Shown: positions 8,214 through 15,984 of the stretch, one piece after another
Layout of the letters: the number at the start of each line of letters is the position of its first letter
How positions within the stretch are numbered: the first letter of the stretch is position 1
NCBI GenBank assembly: GCA_035654775.1
Contig: DASRWB010000047.1
Location: forward strand, 1-26,180
Origin: HKST-UBA85 sp035654775
GTDB lineage: Bacteria; Bacteroidota; Bacteroidia; Flavobacteriales; Flavobacteriaceae
Length of the DNA: 26,180 bases
Direction: 5' to 3'
The notes under the pieces: generated by a model
What the model was told of the DNA's origin: nothing
Seen by the model: the letters and a program-made list of their open reading frames with translations, nothing else
The model's database searches: none
Program-made: the position numbers and the translations under genes

Positions 8214-9614
8214 ATGCATACTATTAAAAATTACATAGCACAACATAAAGAACGCTTTTTAAACGAACTGCTGGATCTAATAAGAATCCCTTCCATTAGT
8301 GCCGATTCTGCCTATAAAGCATCCGTTTTAAAAACAGCAGATGCCGTAAAATCAAGTCTGGAAAAAGCCGGATGTGATTTCGTTGAATTGTGTGAAACAC
8401 CCGGATATCCTATTGTATATGGTGAAAAAATAATTGATAAAACCCTGCCTACAGTTCTGGTATACGGGCATTACGATGTACAGCCTCCCGATCCCTTAGA
8501 CCTGTGGGATTCTCCACCTTTTGAGCCCGTTATTAAAAAAAACCCATTGCATCCTGAAGGTGCAATTTATGCCCGTGGTGCATGTGATGATAAAGGGCAG
8601 CTATTCATGCATGTGAAAGCGCTGGAATATATGACTGCTACCCAGCAGTTGCCCTGCAATGTTAAATTTATGATTGAAGGCGAAGAAGAAGTAGGCTCCA
8701 AAAGTTTATCCTGGTTTGTTCCCAGAAATAAAGAAAAATTGGCAAACGATGTGATACTCATTTCAGATACCGGAATGATTGCCAATGATGTACCATCAAT
8801 AACCACCGGTTTGCGCGGTTTAAGTTATGTGGAAGTTGAAGTAACCGGTCCTAACCGTGATTTACATTCCGGCTTGTACGGTGGTGCTGTGGCAAACCCC
8901 ATTAACATATTAGCCAAAATGATTGCCGCTCTTCATGATGAAGACAATCACATAACCATTCCCGGGTTTTATGATAAAGTAGAAGAACTCTCTGAAGAAG
9001 AGCGTCAATTTATGGGCAAAGCACCTTTTTCTTTAAACGCATACAAAAAAGCGTTGAATATTGAAGATGTTTATGGGGAAAAAGGATATACAACGAATGA
9101 ACGAAACTCCATTAGACCTACATTGGATGTAAATGGAATATGGGGCGGTTATATTGGCGAAGGTGCTAAAACGGTGATTCCAAGTAAAGCATATGCCAAA
9201 ATCTCTATGCGTTTAGTTCCTAATCAGGACTGGGAAGAAATCACTCAGTTATTTGCTAAACACTTTGAGACCATTGCCCCTAAAGGAGTAAAGGTATTGG
9301 TAAAACCTCATCATGGCGGCAAAGCTTACGTAACACCTATAGACAGTGTAGGTTATCGGGCTGCCAGTGAGGCTTACAAGCAAACCTTTGGAAAAACCCC
9401 TATTCCGCAACGTAGCGGAGGAAGCATTCCTATTGTAGCCCTTTTTGAACAGGAACTGAAAAGTAAAACTATATTAATGGGCTTTGGTTTGGATAGTGAT
9501 GCTATACATTCCCCCAATGAACATTTTGGGGTGTGGAACTACCTTAAAGGCATAGAAACGATTCCATGGTTTTACAATTTTTTCAACGAATTATATACAA
9601 AAGAAAAACAATAG
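8214..9614 (+). CDS. M20-family metallo-dipeptidase
   Basis: Predicted cytosolic zinc dipeptidase or carboxypeptidase-like hydrolase (M20, carnosinase/CNDP-like branch) of 466 aa with no signal peptide. The metal and catalytic motifs are complete: H86 and D88 in YGHYDVQPP, D125 in GACDDKG, general base E158 and metal ligand E159 in EGEEEVGS, the SDTGM aspartate, and the distal histidine in LDSDAIHSPNEHF. The lid domain lies between (TGLRGLSYVEVEVTGP … DLHSGLYGG). Family members trim short peptides for amino-acid recycling; exact substrate is not readable. Its stop is only 2 nt from the stop of the convergent sulfotransferase-like gene. Confidence 0.92.
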   Translation: MHTIKNYIAQHKERFLNELLDLIRIPSISADSAYKASVLKTADAVKSSLEKAGCDFVELCETPGYPIVYGEKIIDKTLPTVLVYGHYDVQPPDPLDLWDSPPFEPVIKKNPLHPEGAIYARGACDDKGQLFMHVKALEYMTATQQLPCNVKFMIEGEEEVGSKSLSWFVPRNKEKLANDVILISDTGMIANDVPSITTGLRGLSYVEVEVTGPNRDLHSGLYGGAVANPINILAKMIAALHDEDNHITIPGFYDKVEELSEEERQFMGKAPFSLNAYKKALNIEDVYGEKGYTTNERNSIRPTLDVNGIWGGYIGEGAKTVIPSKAYAKISMRLVPNQDWEEITQLFAKHFETIAPKGVKVLVKPHHGGKAYVTPIDSVGYRAASEAYKQTFGKTPIPQRSGGSIPIVALFEQELKSKTILMGFGLDSDAIHSPNEHFGVWNYLKGIETIPWFYNFFNELYTKEKQ

Positions 9615-9616
9615 GT

Positions 9617-10912
9617 CTACTCTATTTCTAAAAGACTTAATGACGGATCGTCAAGTTCGTAAGAATAAGCTCTCCAAAAGTTACCTATACCATTGTATTT
9701 CCAAGCAATTTCTTGGTTGGGAGTAACCTCCCAAAAGCCGTAATCTCCCTCACAAATTAATGTGTTTCCGTTGGGTAGTCGCTGTGCTCCTGAAATTCTG
9801 TCATAAAATAAATTGTCGTCTTCAAAACTCCATACCACTTGAGGTTCGTTGTTTTGATTGGGTTGTAAATCAAATACTTCGGGGAGCTGAAATTCGTATA
9901 TTACTGAACCTTCTGCTTCGTTTGTTCCATTCATATAAATCAAAAAATTACCTGCACCCGGATAATTTTCTTCTATTATTCTTGGTGTATGTGTCCGATG
10001 AAAAAGACGTTCTCCAGTTAGGTTATTATATGCTGAAGGATTTCCAAAACGATATAATAAATCGCCACCCTTGTTGTAATTACCTCCAGAATGAGAAGCG
10101 GCTTCTTCAGTAGTAGTACCATGGTCTATCACCCAAACTTCACTGTATTGTAGTATACTTAAATAAATGACATCTTTCTCGCTATCGTAAAAAATTCCGT
10201 TGCAGTGCATAATATTTCCGTTTTCGATTAAATTATCACCGCCATGACCTAAATTGTAATTGACATGTATAAGCTGTGGATTTTCAGAAACCGTTCCATA
10301 GGTAGCTACGGCTTCGGAATGTATCTCTTGTACTAAATGATCCTTGCTGTGCCATTCCCAAACTATTTCATTGGTATTTGGATTTACTTCTAGAATACTT
10401 TCCGGAAAAAGATCGGTCGTTGTGTCTATTCCCAATTGATTTGCTTCTTCTGCAGTTAATCGCTGCCAAGCTTGAAACATTACATTGCCGTTATCTAAAT
10501 ACAATACATCGTGATGTGCCAAATAATTTTCACTGGCGTAATTAAAATTCCATAATTCATTACCTTCAAAATCAAACATTCTCACGATGCCTCCGTAACC
10601 TCCAAAACTAAAGCTGGGAGAATCGGCTCTAAACATGCCTATGATGTTAGTATTTGGCAAAATCTTAGCGTCATTGCCCAAACTGTATCCAAAATCCCAA
10701 CTTTTTATTGTATCGCCTTCTTTGTTTATCAAGTTAGCGCCATCTTGTTGCATACTAAAAACAAGACTTTCATTTATTAGCTCGGGTTCGTAAACCTCTA
10801 CATTCTCACTAAGGTTTTCTTCTATGGGTTGTTCTGAAATTGTAGAATCATTACTGCAAGCCAAAAGACACCAAAAGGAAAGTGCGGCCAAAAATATTTT
10901 TTTGCTTCTCAT
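9617..10912 (-). CDS. Arylsulfotransferase (ASST)-family lipoprotein
   Basis: The preferred start at 10912 gives 431 aa beginning MRSKKIFLAALSFW with lipobox LLAC. The frame stays open to 10945, but that start would put eleven extra residues before the signal and an inverted repeat around the start codon. The mature protein resembles bacterial arylsulfate sulfotransferases: a propeller fold with repeated PNGN turns (LPNTNII, DNGNVM, ENGNIM, LPNGNTLI), AHHDVLYLDNGN, MHCNGIFYDSEKD and HRTHTPR, which supply candidate active-site histidines. ASST enzymes move sulfate from a phenolic sulfate ester to another phenol, but many flavobacterial members are untested, so only the family is claimed. A periplasmic or outer-membrane location is predicted. 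Confidence 0.8.
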   Translation of the reverse strand: MRSKKIFLAALSFWCLLACSNDSTISEQPIEENLSENVEVYEPELINESLVFSMQQDGANLINKEGDTIKSWDFGYSLGNDAKILPNTNIIGMFRADSPSFSFGGYGGIVRMFDFEGNELWNFNYASENYLAHHDVLYLDNGNVMFQAWQRLTAEEANQLGIDTTTDLFPESILEVNPNTNEIVWEWHSKDHLVQEIHSEAVATYGTVSENPQLIHVNYNLGHGGDNLIENGNIMHCNGIFYDSEKDVIYLSILQYSEVWVIDHGTTTEEAASHSGGNYNKGGDLLYRFGNPSAYNNLTGERLFHRTHTPRIIEENYPGAGNFLIYMNGTNEAEGSVIYEFQLPEVFDLQPNQNNEPQVVWSFEDDNLFYDRISGAQRLPNGNTLICEGDYGFWEVTPNQEIAWKYNGIGNFWRAYSYELDDPSLSLLEIE

Positions 10913-10927
10913 AAGTAATTTTTTTGC

Positions 10928-10960
10928 TAAAATACGAAATCTCATTTTATTCGTATTTTA
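10928..10960. promoter_or_regulatory. 11-bp perfect inverted repeat upstream of the ASST-like gene
   Basis: Arms 10928-10938 (TAAAATACGAA) and 10950-10960 (its exact complement) flank an 11-nt spacer. The centre-to-centre distance of 22 bp is about two helical turns, as for a dimeric regulator. The site sits 16 nt upstream of the preferred ATG (10912), in the gap between divergent genes. It is therefore not a terminator; operator or leader hairpin are both possible. No clear TAnnTTTG box accompanies it. Confidence 0.6.
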
Positions 10961-11128
10961 TGCATATAAAAGATATCGCCAAGTAATCTATTCTACATTT
11001 ACAAAATCAATATTGTTATATTAATTCCTTATATTTTAAAATCTCCTAACACCAAAAAACCTCATGTTTCTGTAACAAACGTCAACATTTTACGTTCTAA
11101 TAAGCAATCAATCAAAATCGAACGTATT

Positions 11129-12232
11129 ATGTTAACGCAATTTTTTATCCTTTGCTCAGGAGCAGATTCCCGACTGTTAAACACTTGCTCACCCGGTGAA
11201 CAAAACAAATATGCTGGTATTGGTGCTACAGTATTTTTTACAGCCATCATGGCATGTATTGCTTCTTCTTATGCACTTTTTACAGTATTCAACAACTTAC
11301 TCATTGCTATTTTCTTCGGATGTATTTGGGGCTTGCTTATTTTCAATTTAGACCGGTTTATTGTTTCCACGCTAAAAAAGAGTGACCGTTTTTCTACTGA
11401 ACTTTTGCAGGCTTCTCCACGAATAATTTTAGCTGTAATTATTGCAATAGTTATTGCCAAACCACTGGAATTAAAACTTTTTGAAAAAGAAATTAATCGG
11501 GTTTTACTCGAGCAAAAAAATGACCTGACACTGGCTAACAAAAATCAAATAGCCCAGCAGTTTACTCCCGAAATTCAAGCTTTAAAACAAGAAATAGAAA
11601 CCCTTCAAAACGAAACAAACACCAAAGAAGCTGAAGTTAATGCTTTGTACAACACCTATATTGCTGAAGCCGAAGGACGCGAAGGGACAAAACTATTGGG
11701 TAAAGGTCCGGTTTACAAAGAAAAAAGAGAAAAACATGACACGGCTTTATTAGAATTACAAAACCTTAAAACTGAAAATAAATCAAAAATTGCTGACCTG
11801 GAAAACCAAATAACTTTACTTCAGTCAAATTTTAACCGAAACGTGTCTGAAACACAACCTGTTATTGCCAATTTTGACGGATTAATGGCTCGCATTAATG
11901 CATTAAATATGCTGCCCTGGCTACCTTCGTTTTTTATCTTTCTATTGTTTTTGGCTATTGAAACTTCTCCCATTTTCGCAAAATTACTCTCACCAAAAGG
12001 TGAATATGATTTTAAACTTGAAGATCAGGAAACAGCGGTTCAAAACTGGGTTTCTCAAAAAGTAAATGCTCGCGATTTACTCAGACAAACCGATAAAACC
12101 ATCAACAACAAAGTGTACAACGATATTGCCGATGAAGAAGAATTGTACAACTACAAACGTCAAAAAGCTCGCGAACTTATGCAACTTCAAGCCGATGCCT
12201 TTTTTGAACATCAAAAACGAACTTTATCCTAA
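11129..12232 (+). CDS. DUF4407 domain membrane protein
   Basis: Membrane protein of 367 aa covering the whole DUF4407 family. Three helices lie near residues 28-52, 55-75 and 98-112, then a long charged coiled coil (about 115-240), then a fourth helix (262-280) ending in IETSPIFAKLLSPKGEYD. The N-terminal CSGADSRLLNTCSPGEQNKYAGIG and NLDRFIVS stretches are typical of the family. The central coiled coil, between two membrane spans, probably projects on one side of the membrane. No biochemical function is established to my knowledge. It is a single-gene unit diverging from the ASST-like gene, with a strong terminator downstream. Confidence 0.85.
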   Translation: MLTQFFILCSGADSRLLNTCSPGEQNKYAGIGATVFFTAIMACIASSYALFTVFNNLLIAIFFGCIWGLLIFNLDRFIVSTLKKSDRFSTELLQASPRIILAVIIAIVIAKPLELKLFEKEINRVLLEQKNDLTLANKNQIAQQFTPEIQALKQEIETLQNETNTKEAEVNALYNTYIAEAEGREGTKLLGKGPVYKEKREKHDTALLELQNLKTENKSKIADLENQITLLQSNFNRNVSETQPVIANFDGLMARINALNMLPWLPSFFIFLLFLAIETSPIFAKLLSPKGEYDFKLEDQETAVQNWVSQKVNARDLLRQTDKTINNKVYNDIADEEELYNYKRQKARELMQLQADAFFEHQKRTLS

Positions 12233-12265
12233 AAAAAAAAGAGTTGTCCATGGGCAACTCTTTTT
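12231..12265. terminator. Bidirectional terminator between convergent genes
   Basis: A hairpin at 12241-12260 (GAGTTGTCC…GGGCAACTC, one G-T wobble) is followed by five T on the plus strand (12261-12265) and preceded by a run of A (T on the minus strand). It can end both the DUF4407 gene and the convergent gene at 12288-13103. Confidence 0.85.
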
Positions 12266-12287
12266 AACTTCTTTTAAAAAAGGTTAT

Positions 12288-13103
12288 TTACTTACTTAAA
12301 TCGTGGATAAAAGTGTATATATAATCTCCATGTTTTCCGGTAAAATATTTTCCGGCTTTGCTGTCCATATCTTTAAGTTCCTCTTCAGACCAAGCCGCTT
12401 CCGTCAGTTCATTGTTTCGCTGATTCATATTTTCTAAATCTTCCATGGAGCTAATAAGGTAGGCCTCAACAAACTCTCTTTTGTCCGAACCCCAAGCGTG
12501 AACATGCGGATAGTATGCCTTAATTTTTTCGTTTTTGGCTATTACATTTTCTACCCACATCATATGGTATTTCATAAACTCCTCGTTTGAGCCATCGTCA
12601 GGAAAGGCTAAATGACTTTTTCTAACATACAGAATCATGTCTTCTGTTGGACTTTCAGTCAACAATTTTGCTCCGGGCAAAGTGGCGTATATTTCATCTG
12701 AATGGTAGGCTTTGTAATAACTGTCTTTATCTTTAAAAAAACGATTTCTTTCGGCTTCATCCGGCCAAGCTTCATTAATTAATTCTTCATTTTTCTTTTG
12801 AGCATTTTCTATATCTGCCCAGGAATTATATGCTTGCACATAAACCAGTTCGGTATTACTTGCTGTGTAGCGGTGCATGTAGAAAGACGCCGCTGTGATA
12901 TAAGGGTTTTTTTTAATTACCTTATCCATATACATTTTTTCTGCGGCTTTCCAATCACTCATGGAAAAGTTTTCTTTATCCATGTTCCAGTGCATAGTAG
13001 TGGCCGTAATGTATTGCGGAGCCGGGTTTTCTTGAGCAAAACTCAAAATGGTGCAAAAAAATAATGCTGTAATAAATACAGAAAGTGTTTTGGTTGGTTT
13101 CAT
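12288..13103 (-). CDS. Secreted protein with two tandem copies of one domain
   Basis: A 271-aa protein with a signal peptide (MKPTKTLSVFITALFFC … SFAQ, cut near residue 24) and no lipobox. The mature part is two diverged copies of a ~110-residue unit, about 31-141 and 156-267. Aligned blocks include DIENAQKKNEELINEAWPDE (97-116) against DLENMNQRNNELTEAAWSEE (222-241), and SDEIYATL against HGDYIYTF at the ends. Each unit starts with a strand (TATTMHW, MILYVRKSH), followed by helix, strand and helix, recalling dimeric alpha/beta-barrel (ABM-like) domains that usually pair as dimers; here one chain would supply both halves. Likely periplasmic or extracellular. No catalytic motif is recognised. 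Confidence 0.75.
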   Translation of the reverse strand: MKPTKTLSVFITALFFCTILSFAQENPAPQYITATTMHWNMDKENFSMSDWKAAEKMYMDKVIKKNPYITAASFYMHRYTASNTELVYVQAYNSWADIENAQKKNEELINEAWPDEAERNRFFKDKDSYYKAYHSDEIYATLPGAKLLTESPTEDMILYVRKSHLAFPDDGSNEEFMKYHMMWVENVIAKNEKIKAYYPHVHAWGSDKREFVEAYLISSMEDLENMNQRNNELTEAAWSEEELKDMDSKAGKYFTGKHGDYIYTFIHDLSK

Positions 13104-13163
13104 AATCTTAAAAATTGGTTAGTATATTAATTAATTATTCTAAACTTTATTTAAGATTCGGGA

Positions 13164-13183
13164 CATACTTAGGGACAAGTATG
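13164..13183. promoter_or_regulatory. Inverted repeat upstream of the duplicated-domain gene
   Basis: CATACTT (13164-13170) and AAGTATG (13177-13183) form perfect 7-bp arms around AGGGAC, and GGGAC also occurs as a direct repeat just outside (13160-13164) and within the spacer. It lies about 60-80 nt upstream of the ATG at 13103 in a 200-nt gap, which makes it a candidate regulator site. I see no consensus -7 box in this gap. Confidence 0.45.
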
Positions 13184-13303
13184 CTATTGTATTACAAGGG
13201 AAATTAATCGGAAACCGAAGATACGAAAAAAACTTTAATCTTATTGATTTTCAGAGACATAATTTGCTTTGTTCTGATTTAAAAAAAATGAATCAAAAAA
13301 ATC

Positions 13304-13873
13304 CTAAACTCTCTTTACAAACTTGGTAAGAATGACCAATTGTTGTCCGTCTACTTTGCCTTCTATGTACTGGTCATTTTCGTGATCCAACCTAATGTTT
13401 CTTACTGCGGTACCTCGTTTAGCAGTTATACTACTTCCTTTTACGTCTAGGTCTTTTATTAAAACCACCGTATCGCCTTGCGAAAGGATGTTTCCGTTAC
13501 TGTCTATGTGTTTCATGGAATTATTTTCTGCTACACCGGCTTTGGCATAAGCCAGTGTTTCTTCGTCTAAATACATCATATCCAGCAAATCTTGTGGCCA
13601 ACCTTCGTTTCTTAGTTTCTGCAGTAAGCGCCAGACTAAAATTTGAACAGGTTTATGCTCACTCCACATACTGTCGTTTACACAACGCCAATGGTTTATA
13701 TCCATCGTCTCAGGATTTTCAATTTGATTTCTGCAAACACTACACAAAAGCACTGTGTTTTCAATGGTTTCTGAAGTTGATGGCGGTAAATTATACGGAG
13801 CGAGTCCTTCGGTATTTTTACAAAGTTCGCATGCATTTCCACTTCGCTGTTGAAGGTCTTTAAGAAAGTTCAT
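13304..13873 (-). CDS. PhnA/YjdM-domain zinc protein
   Basis: Cytosolic protein of 189 aa. The N-terminal zinc ribbon uses CELC (Cys15, Cys18) and CSVC (Cys44, Cys47), followed by a helical segment typical of the longer Bacteroidota version. The C-terminal PhnA domain has DSNGNILSQGDTVVLIKDLDVKGSS … GTAVRNI and ends in LTKFVKRV. Although named after phosphonate operons, YjdM/PhnA has no proven role in phosphonate breakdown, and no phn genes are nearby. It is 39 nt downstream of the MmcQ/YjbR gene, so probably the last member of the long minus-strand operon, but it may have its own promoter. Confidence 0.9.
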   Translation of the reverse strand: MNFLKDLQQRSGNACELCKNTEGLAPYNLPPSTSETIENTVLLCSVCRNQIENPETMDINHWRCVNDSMWSEHKPVQILVWRLLQKLRNEGWPQDLLDMMYLDEETLAYAKAGVAENNSMKHIDSNGNILSQGDTVVLIKDLDVKGSSITAKRGTAVRNIRLDHENDQYIEGKVDGQQLVILTKFVKRV

Positions 13874-13912
13874 ATATCAAAATAGTTTTGGTAAAAGTAA
13901 AAAGGATTGGGT

Positions 13913-14269
13913 TTATTCTCTGCGTTTTTTTGGCAAACTTTTAAACACCAATTCATATGAATGGTCTATCAGTGTTTTTAAAAGTTTGGTAGAAATTTCA
14001 CCATGACTTAAATACAAGGCATTCCAGTGAGTTTTGTTTAGATGATAGGCCCCTTTTACACTTTCCGGATAATGCGTTCGCAGCTCTTGAGCGTAATCCG
14101 GGTCACATTTTAAACTGATAGTGGCATTTCCCGTTTCCCATTGGTCTAACGGAACAAAGGCGTATATTTTCCCCATTACTTTAAATACCAGTGTGTTTTG
14201 GTCAAAAGGAAAAGCTTCAGTTGTTCCTTTTTTGTTTAAACAATAGTCACGAAGTTGATCGATGTTCAT
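13913..14269 (-). CDS. MmcQ/YjbR family protein (DUF419)
   Basis: Small cytosolic protein (118 aa, normal length) with the family pattern LRDYCLNKKGTTEAFPFD at the start, KVMGKIYAFV, ISLKCDP, YHLNKTHWNALYL and the closing LIDHSYELVFKSLPKK. The fold is of the MmcQ/YjbR type (double-wing-like); its role is unknown beyond possible nucleic-acid binding. The ATG overlaps the stop of the DUF4230 gene by 4 nt, which points to coupled translation. Confidence 0.9.
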   Translation of the reverse strand: MNIDQLRDYCLNKKGTTEAFPFDQNTLVFKVMGKIYAFVPLDQWETGNATISLKCDPDYAQELRTHYPESVKGAYHLNKTHWNALYLSHGEISTKLLKTLIDHSYELVFKSLPKKRRE

Positions 14270-14874
14270 GGTAAAAGTTTGTTTTTTGCGCTTTGGAGTT
14301 CAAGTACTGAGTAATCCAATTTCCAACCAATGGTTTGCACCATGCTTTCTATGAGTAAAATAGCTTCAAGAGCTTCGCCTTTGGCTACTTCAAACAAGCC
14401 GCTTTCCGGAACTTTTTCCATAATATGAAGCTTGGCTTCATTGTGAAGCTCAGTTAAATCGGAAGCTTCAAATTTATTAAACATTCCGTCTTTTTTATTG
14501 TAATAATTTAGGTTGGTCTCTATACTTAATACTTCAGGAGCCGGAAAATTTCGTAAGGTTATAGTCTTGGTTTGTGTATTGGCACTTAATTCTACCTTAG
14601 AAAAATCATAACCAACGTGTACTTTAGCCTTGATGACTACTAAGGCTTTTTTCTTGCTGGAAACCAATTTCAAAAAGCGTTGCTTTACATCTTCGTGCTG
14701 ATAGATTTCGGCAAAGTCGCCTTCAACCGTGATAAGCTTATACACGCGCTTAATTTTGTCTAAAAGCAAAACCGACTGGCTGTGGCTTAGTTTTTGGTTG
14801 GTCTTGTATCTCAGGTAAACTGTAATACTTGTTGTTAAAATCACTCCGAATATAAGTCCTACTATAGCTTCCAT
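14266..14874 (-). CDS. DUF4230 membrane-anchored protein
   Basis: A 202-aa protein with one N-terminal membrane helix (residues 3-21, IVGLIFGVILTTSITVYL) and a large soluble domain, presumably outside the inner membrane. The domain carries the DUF4230 patterns ELITVEGDF-like KLITVEGDFAEIY, KKALVVIKAKVHVGYDFSKV and ITLRNFPAPEVLSIE. Function is unknown. It lies 3 nt after the DUF4260 gene and overlaps the next gene by 4 nt. Confidence 0.82.
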   Translation of the reverse strand: MEAIVGLIFGVILTTSITVYLRYKTNQKLSHSQSVLLLDKIKRVYKLITVEGDFAEIYQHEDVKQRFLKLVSSKKKALVVIKAKVHVGYDFSKVELSANTQTKTITLRNFPAPEVLSIETNLNYYNKKDGMFNKFEASDLTELHNEAKLHIMEKVPESGLFEVAKGEALEAILLIESMVQTIGWKLDYSVLELQSAKNKLLP

Positions 14875-14877
14875 ATT

Positions 14878-15225
14878 TTATTTAATATCTCCTAAATGTG
14901 TATATGTAAAACCTTTAAAATACTTTAGCCCATACCCCAGCGCTCTGTCCAGAGAGGCATGAGAAAACAAAATAACCCCACACAGCATTAAAATTTCATT
15001 TCTAAAGTACATTCCCAACAAGTAGATTAAAACGGCCAATCCTTTATGATGGAAAATATTGTAGGTTATGGCTCCTACTTTAGCATTTATCACATATCCA
15101 AGCATTCCAATATCGGGTGTTAAAAGTAAGGCTAAAAACATCCACCATTTAAAACTAAGGAGACTAAATCCACAAATCCCCAAGAGTAACATACTAATTT
15201 CTTCAAGCTTAAGTGATAGTTTCAT
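14878..15225 (-). CDS. DUF4260 small membrane protein
   Basis: A 115-aa protein with about four hydrophobic segments (near residues 10-25, 27-45, 62-72, 78-90). The family signature is intact at the C-terminus: SHASLDRALGYGLKY, then FTYTHLG. PDIGMLGY and YNIFHHKG are also conserved patterns. No function is known. It is 4 nt after the cyclase-family gene and 3 nt before the DUF4230 gene. Confidence 0.85.
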   Translation of the reverse strand: MKLSLKLEEISMLLLGICGFSLLSFKWWMFLALLLTPDIGMLGYVINAKVGAITYNIFHHKGLAVLIYLLGMYFRNEILMLCGVILFSHASLDRALGYGLKYFKGFTYTHLGDIK

Positions 15226-15229
15226 GATT

Positions 15230-15979
15230 TTATTCTAATATTTCATACAATATGGGTTTACTTGGAGAGGCATCGTTTTCAAAAGGAGCAATTTGCAGAT
15301 TTAAAAAATAAGTACCGTCTTCTACCGTGTTGGGCACAAATATAAACTCCGTTATGGTAGCATCCAGTCTGACTTTTCCATTGGTATTCCAAAATGCATG
15401 ATGTGCCAGCAGTTTACCTTCGTCGTGTTCTCGGTCTACACTGGGTAAATCTACAAGCAGGTGTTTTACGTCTTTTTCTTTTAAATACTGTGCTGCTTCT
15501 TCCAGCAAATATGGTGGATTACTATGTGAATACTGCTTGGTTAGTTTTTCTCGGGTATTGGGAATGGTTCGCAATACTACAGCTTCTCTTTTTTTATTCC
15601 CCAAAGCAAACTGGAGTTGTTTTTTTGAAATTACAAAATCGTTACGATGTTTTTGTGGCGGTATGGTCAACACTTCGGCTAAAAAGAAAAAACGGGTTAA
15701 ATGTTGATTTACTGAATGCACTTTCTCGGTAATATGTCCCGCACATTCAGTATGCGTTCCGTGGGCATGCGGATTAAACCAAATGTTGTTGAAGTTTACC
15801 GAAGCACCTTGGGCAACACTGCCAACCCAATCTTCAGCAGTCACGGGTTCTATTTTGGGTGCTTCCAGATACCATGCGTTTACATTGCTTTTAGCGGCAC
15901 GAAGCGGAATAGAAATATCTATGGGTTTAGACAAGTCTATTTTTAGTGTTCTGTGTTTATGTTTTACAGTTGCAATCAT
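15230..15979 (-). CDS. Cyclase-family (kynurenine formamidase-like) metal hydrolase
   Basis: Cytosolic protein of 249 aa of the cyclase/KynB-like superfamily, which hydrolyses amides or related bonds using a divalent metal. The metal motif is read as HAHGTHTECAGH (71-82). Here the usual HxGTHxD aspartate is replaced by Glu78 and the first histidine spacing is altered, so this is a distinct subgroup. Other family features are LLVDLPSVDREHDEG and HHAFW near residues 183-205. Nothing nearby belongs to tryptophan breakdown, so kynurenine formamidase activity should not be assumed. It sits 5 nt after hemW. Confidence 0.83.
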   Translation of the reverse strand: MIATVKHKHRTLKIDLSKPIDISIPLRAAKSNVNAWYLEAPKIEPVTAEDWVGSVAQGASVNFNNIWFNPHAHGTHTECAGHITEKVHSVNQHLTRFFFLAEVLTIPPQKHRNDFVISKKQLQFALGNKKREAVVLRTIPNTREKLTKQYSHSNPPYLLEEAAQYLKEKDVKHLLVDLPSVDREHDEGKLLAHHAFWNTNGKVRLDATITEFIFVPNTVEDGTYFLNLQIAPFENDASPSKPILYEILE

Positions 15980-15984
15980 TTGCT

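Noticed and set aside
11076..11095. AACGT/ACGTT inverted repeat upstream of the DUF4407 gene
   Set aside because: Only 5-bp arms with a 9-nt spacer; expected by chance in a gap of this size.
11062..11250. 62-aa minus-strand frame over the DUF4407 start
   Set aside because: Antisense to a well-supported gene and its leader, with no recognisable protein features.
13260..13303. T-rich stretch with TGATT/AATCA arms after the PhnA-like gene
   Set aside because: A T-run follows the stop on the minus strand, but the only stem is 5 bp with a long loop, too weak to call a terminator.
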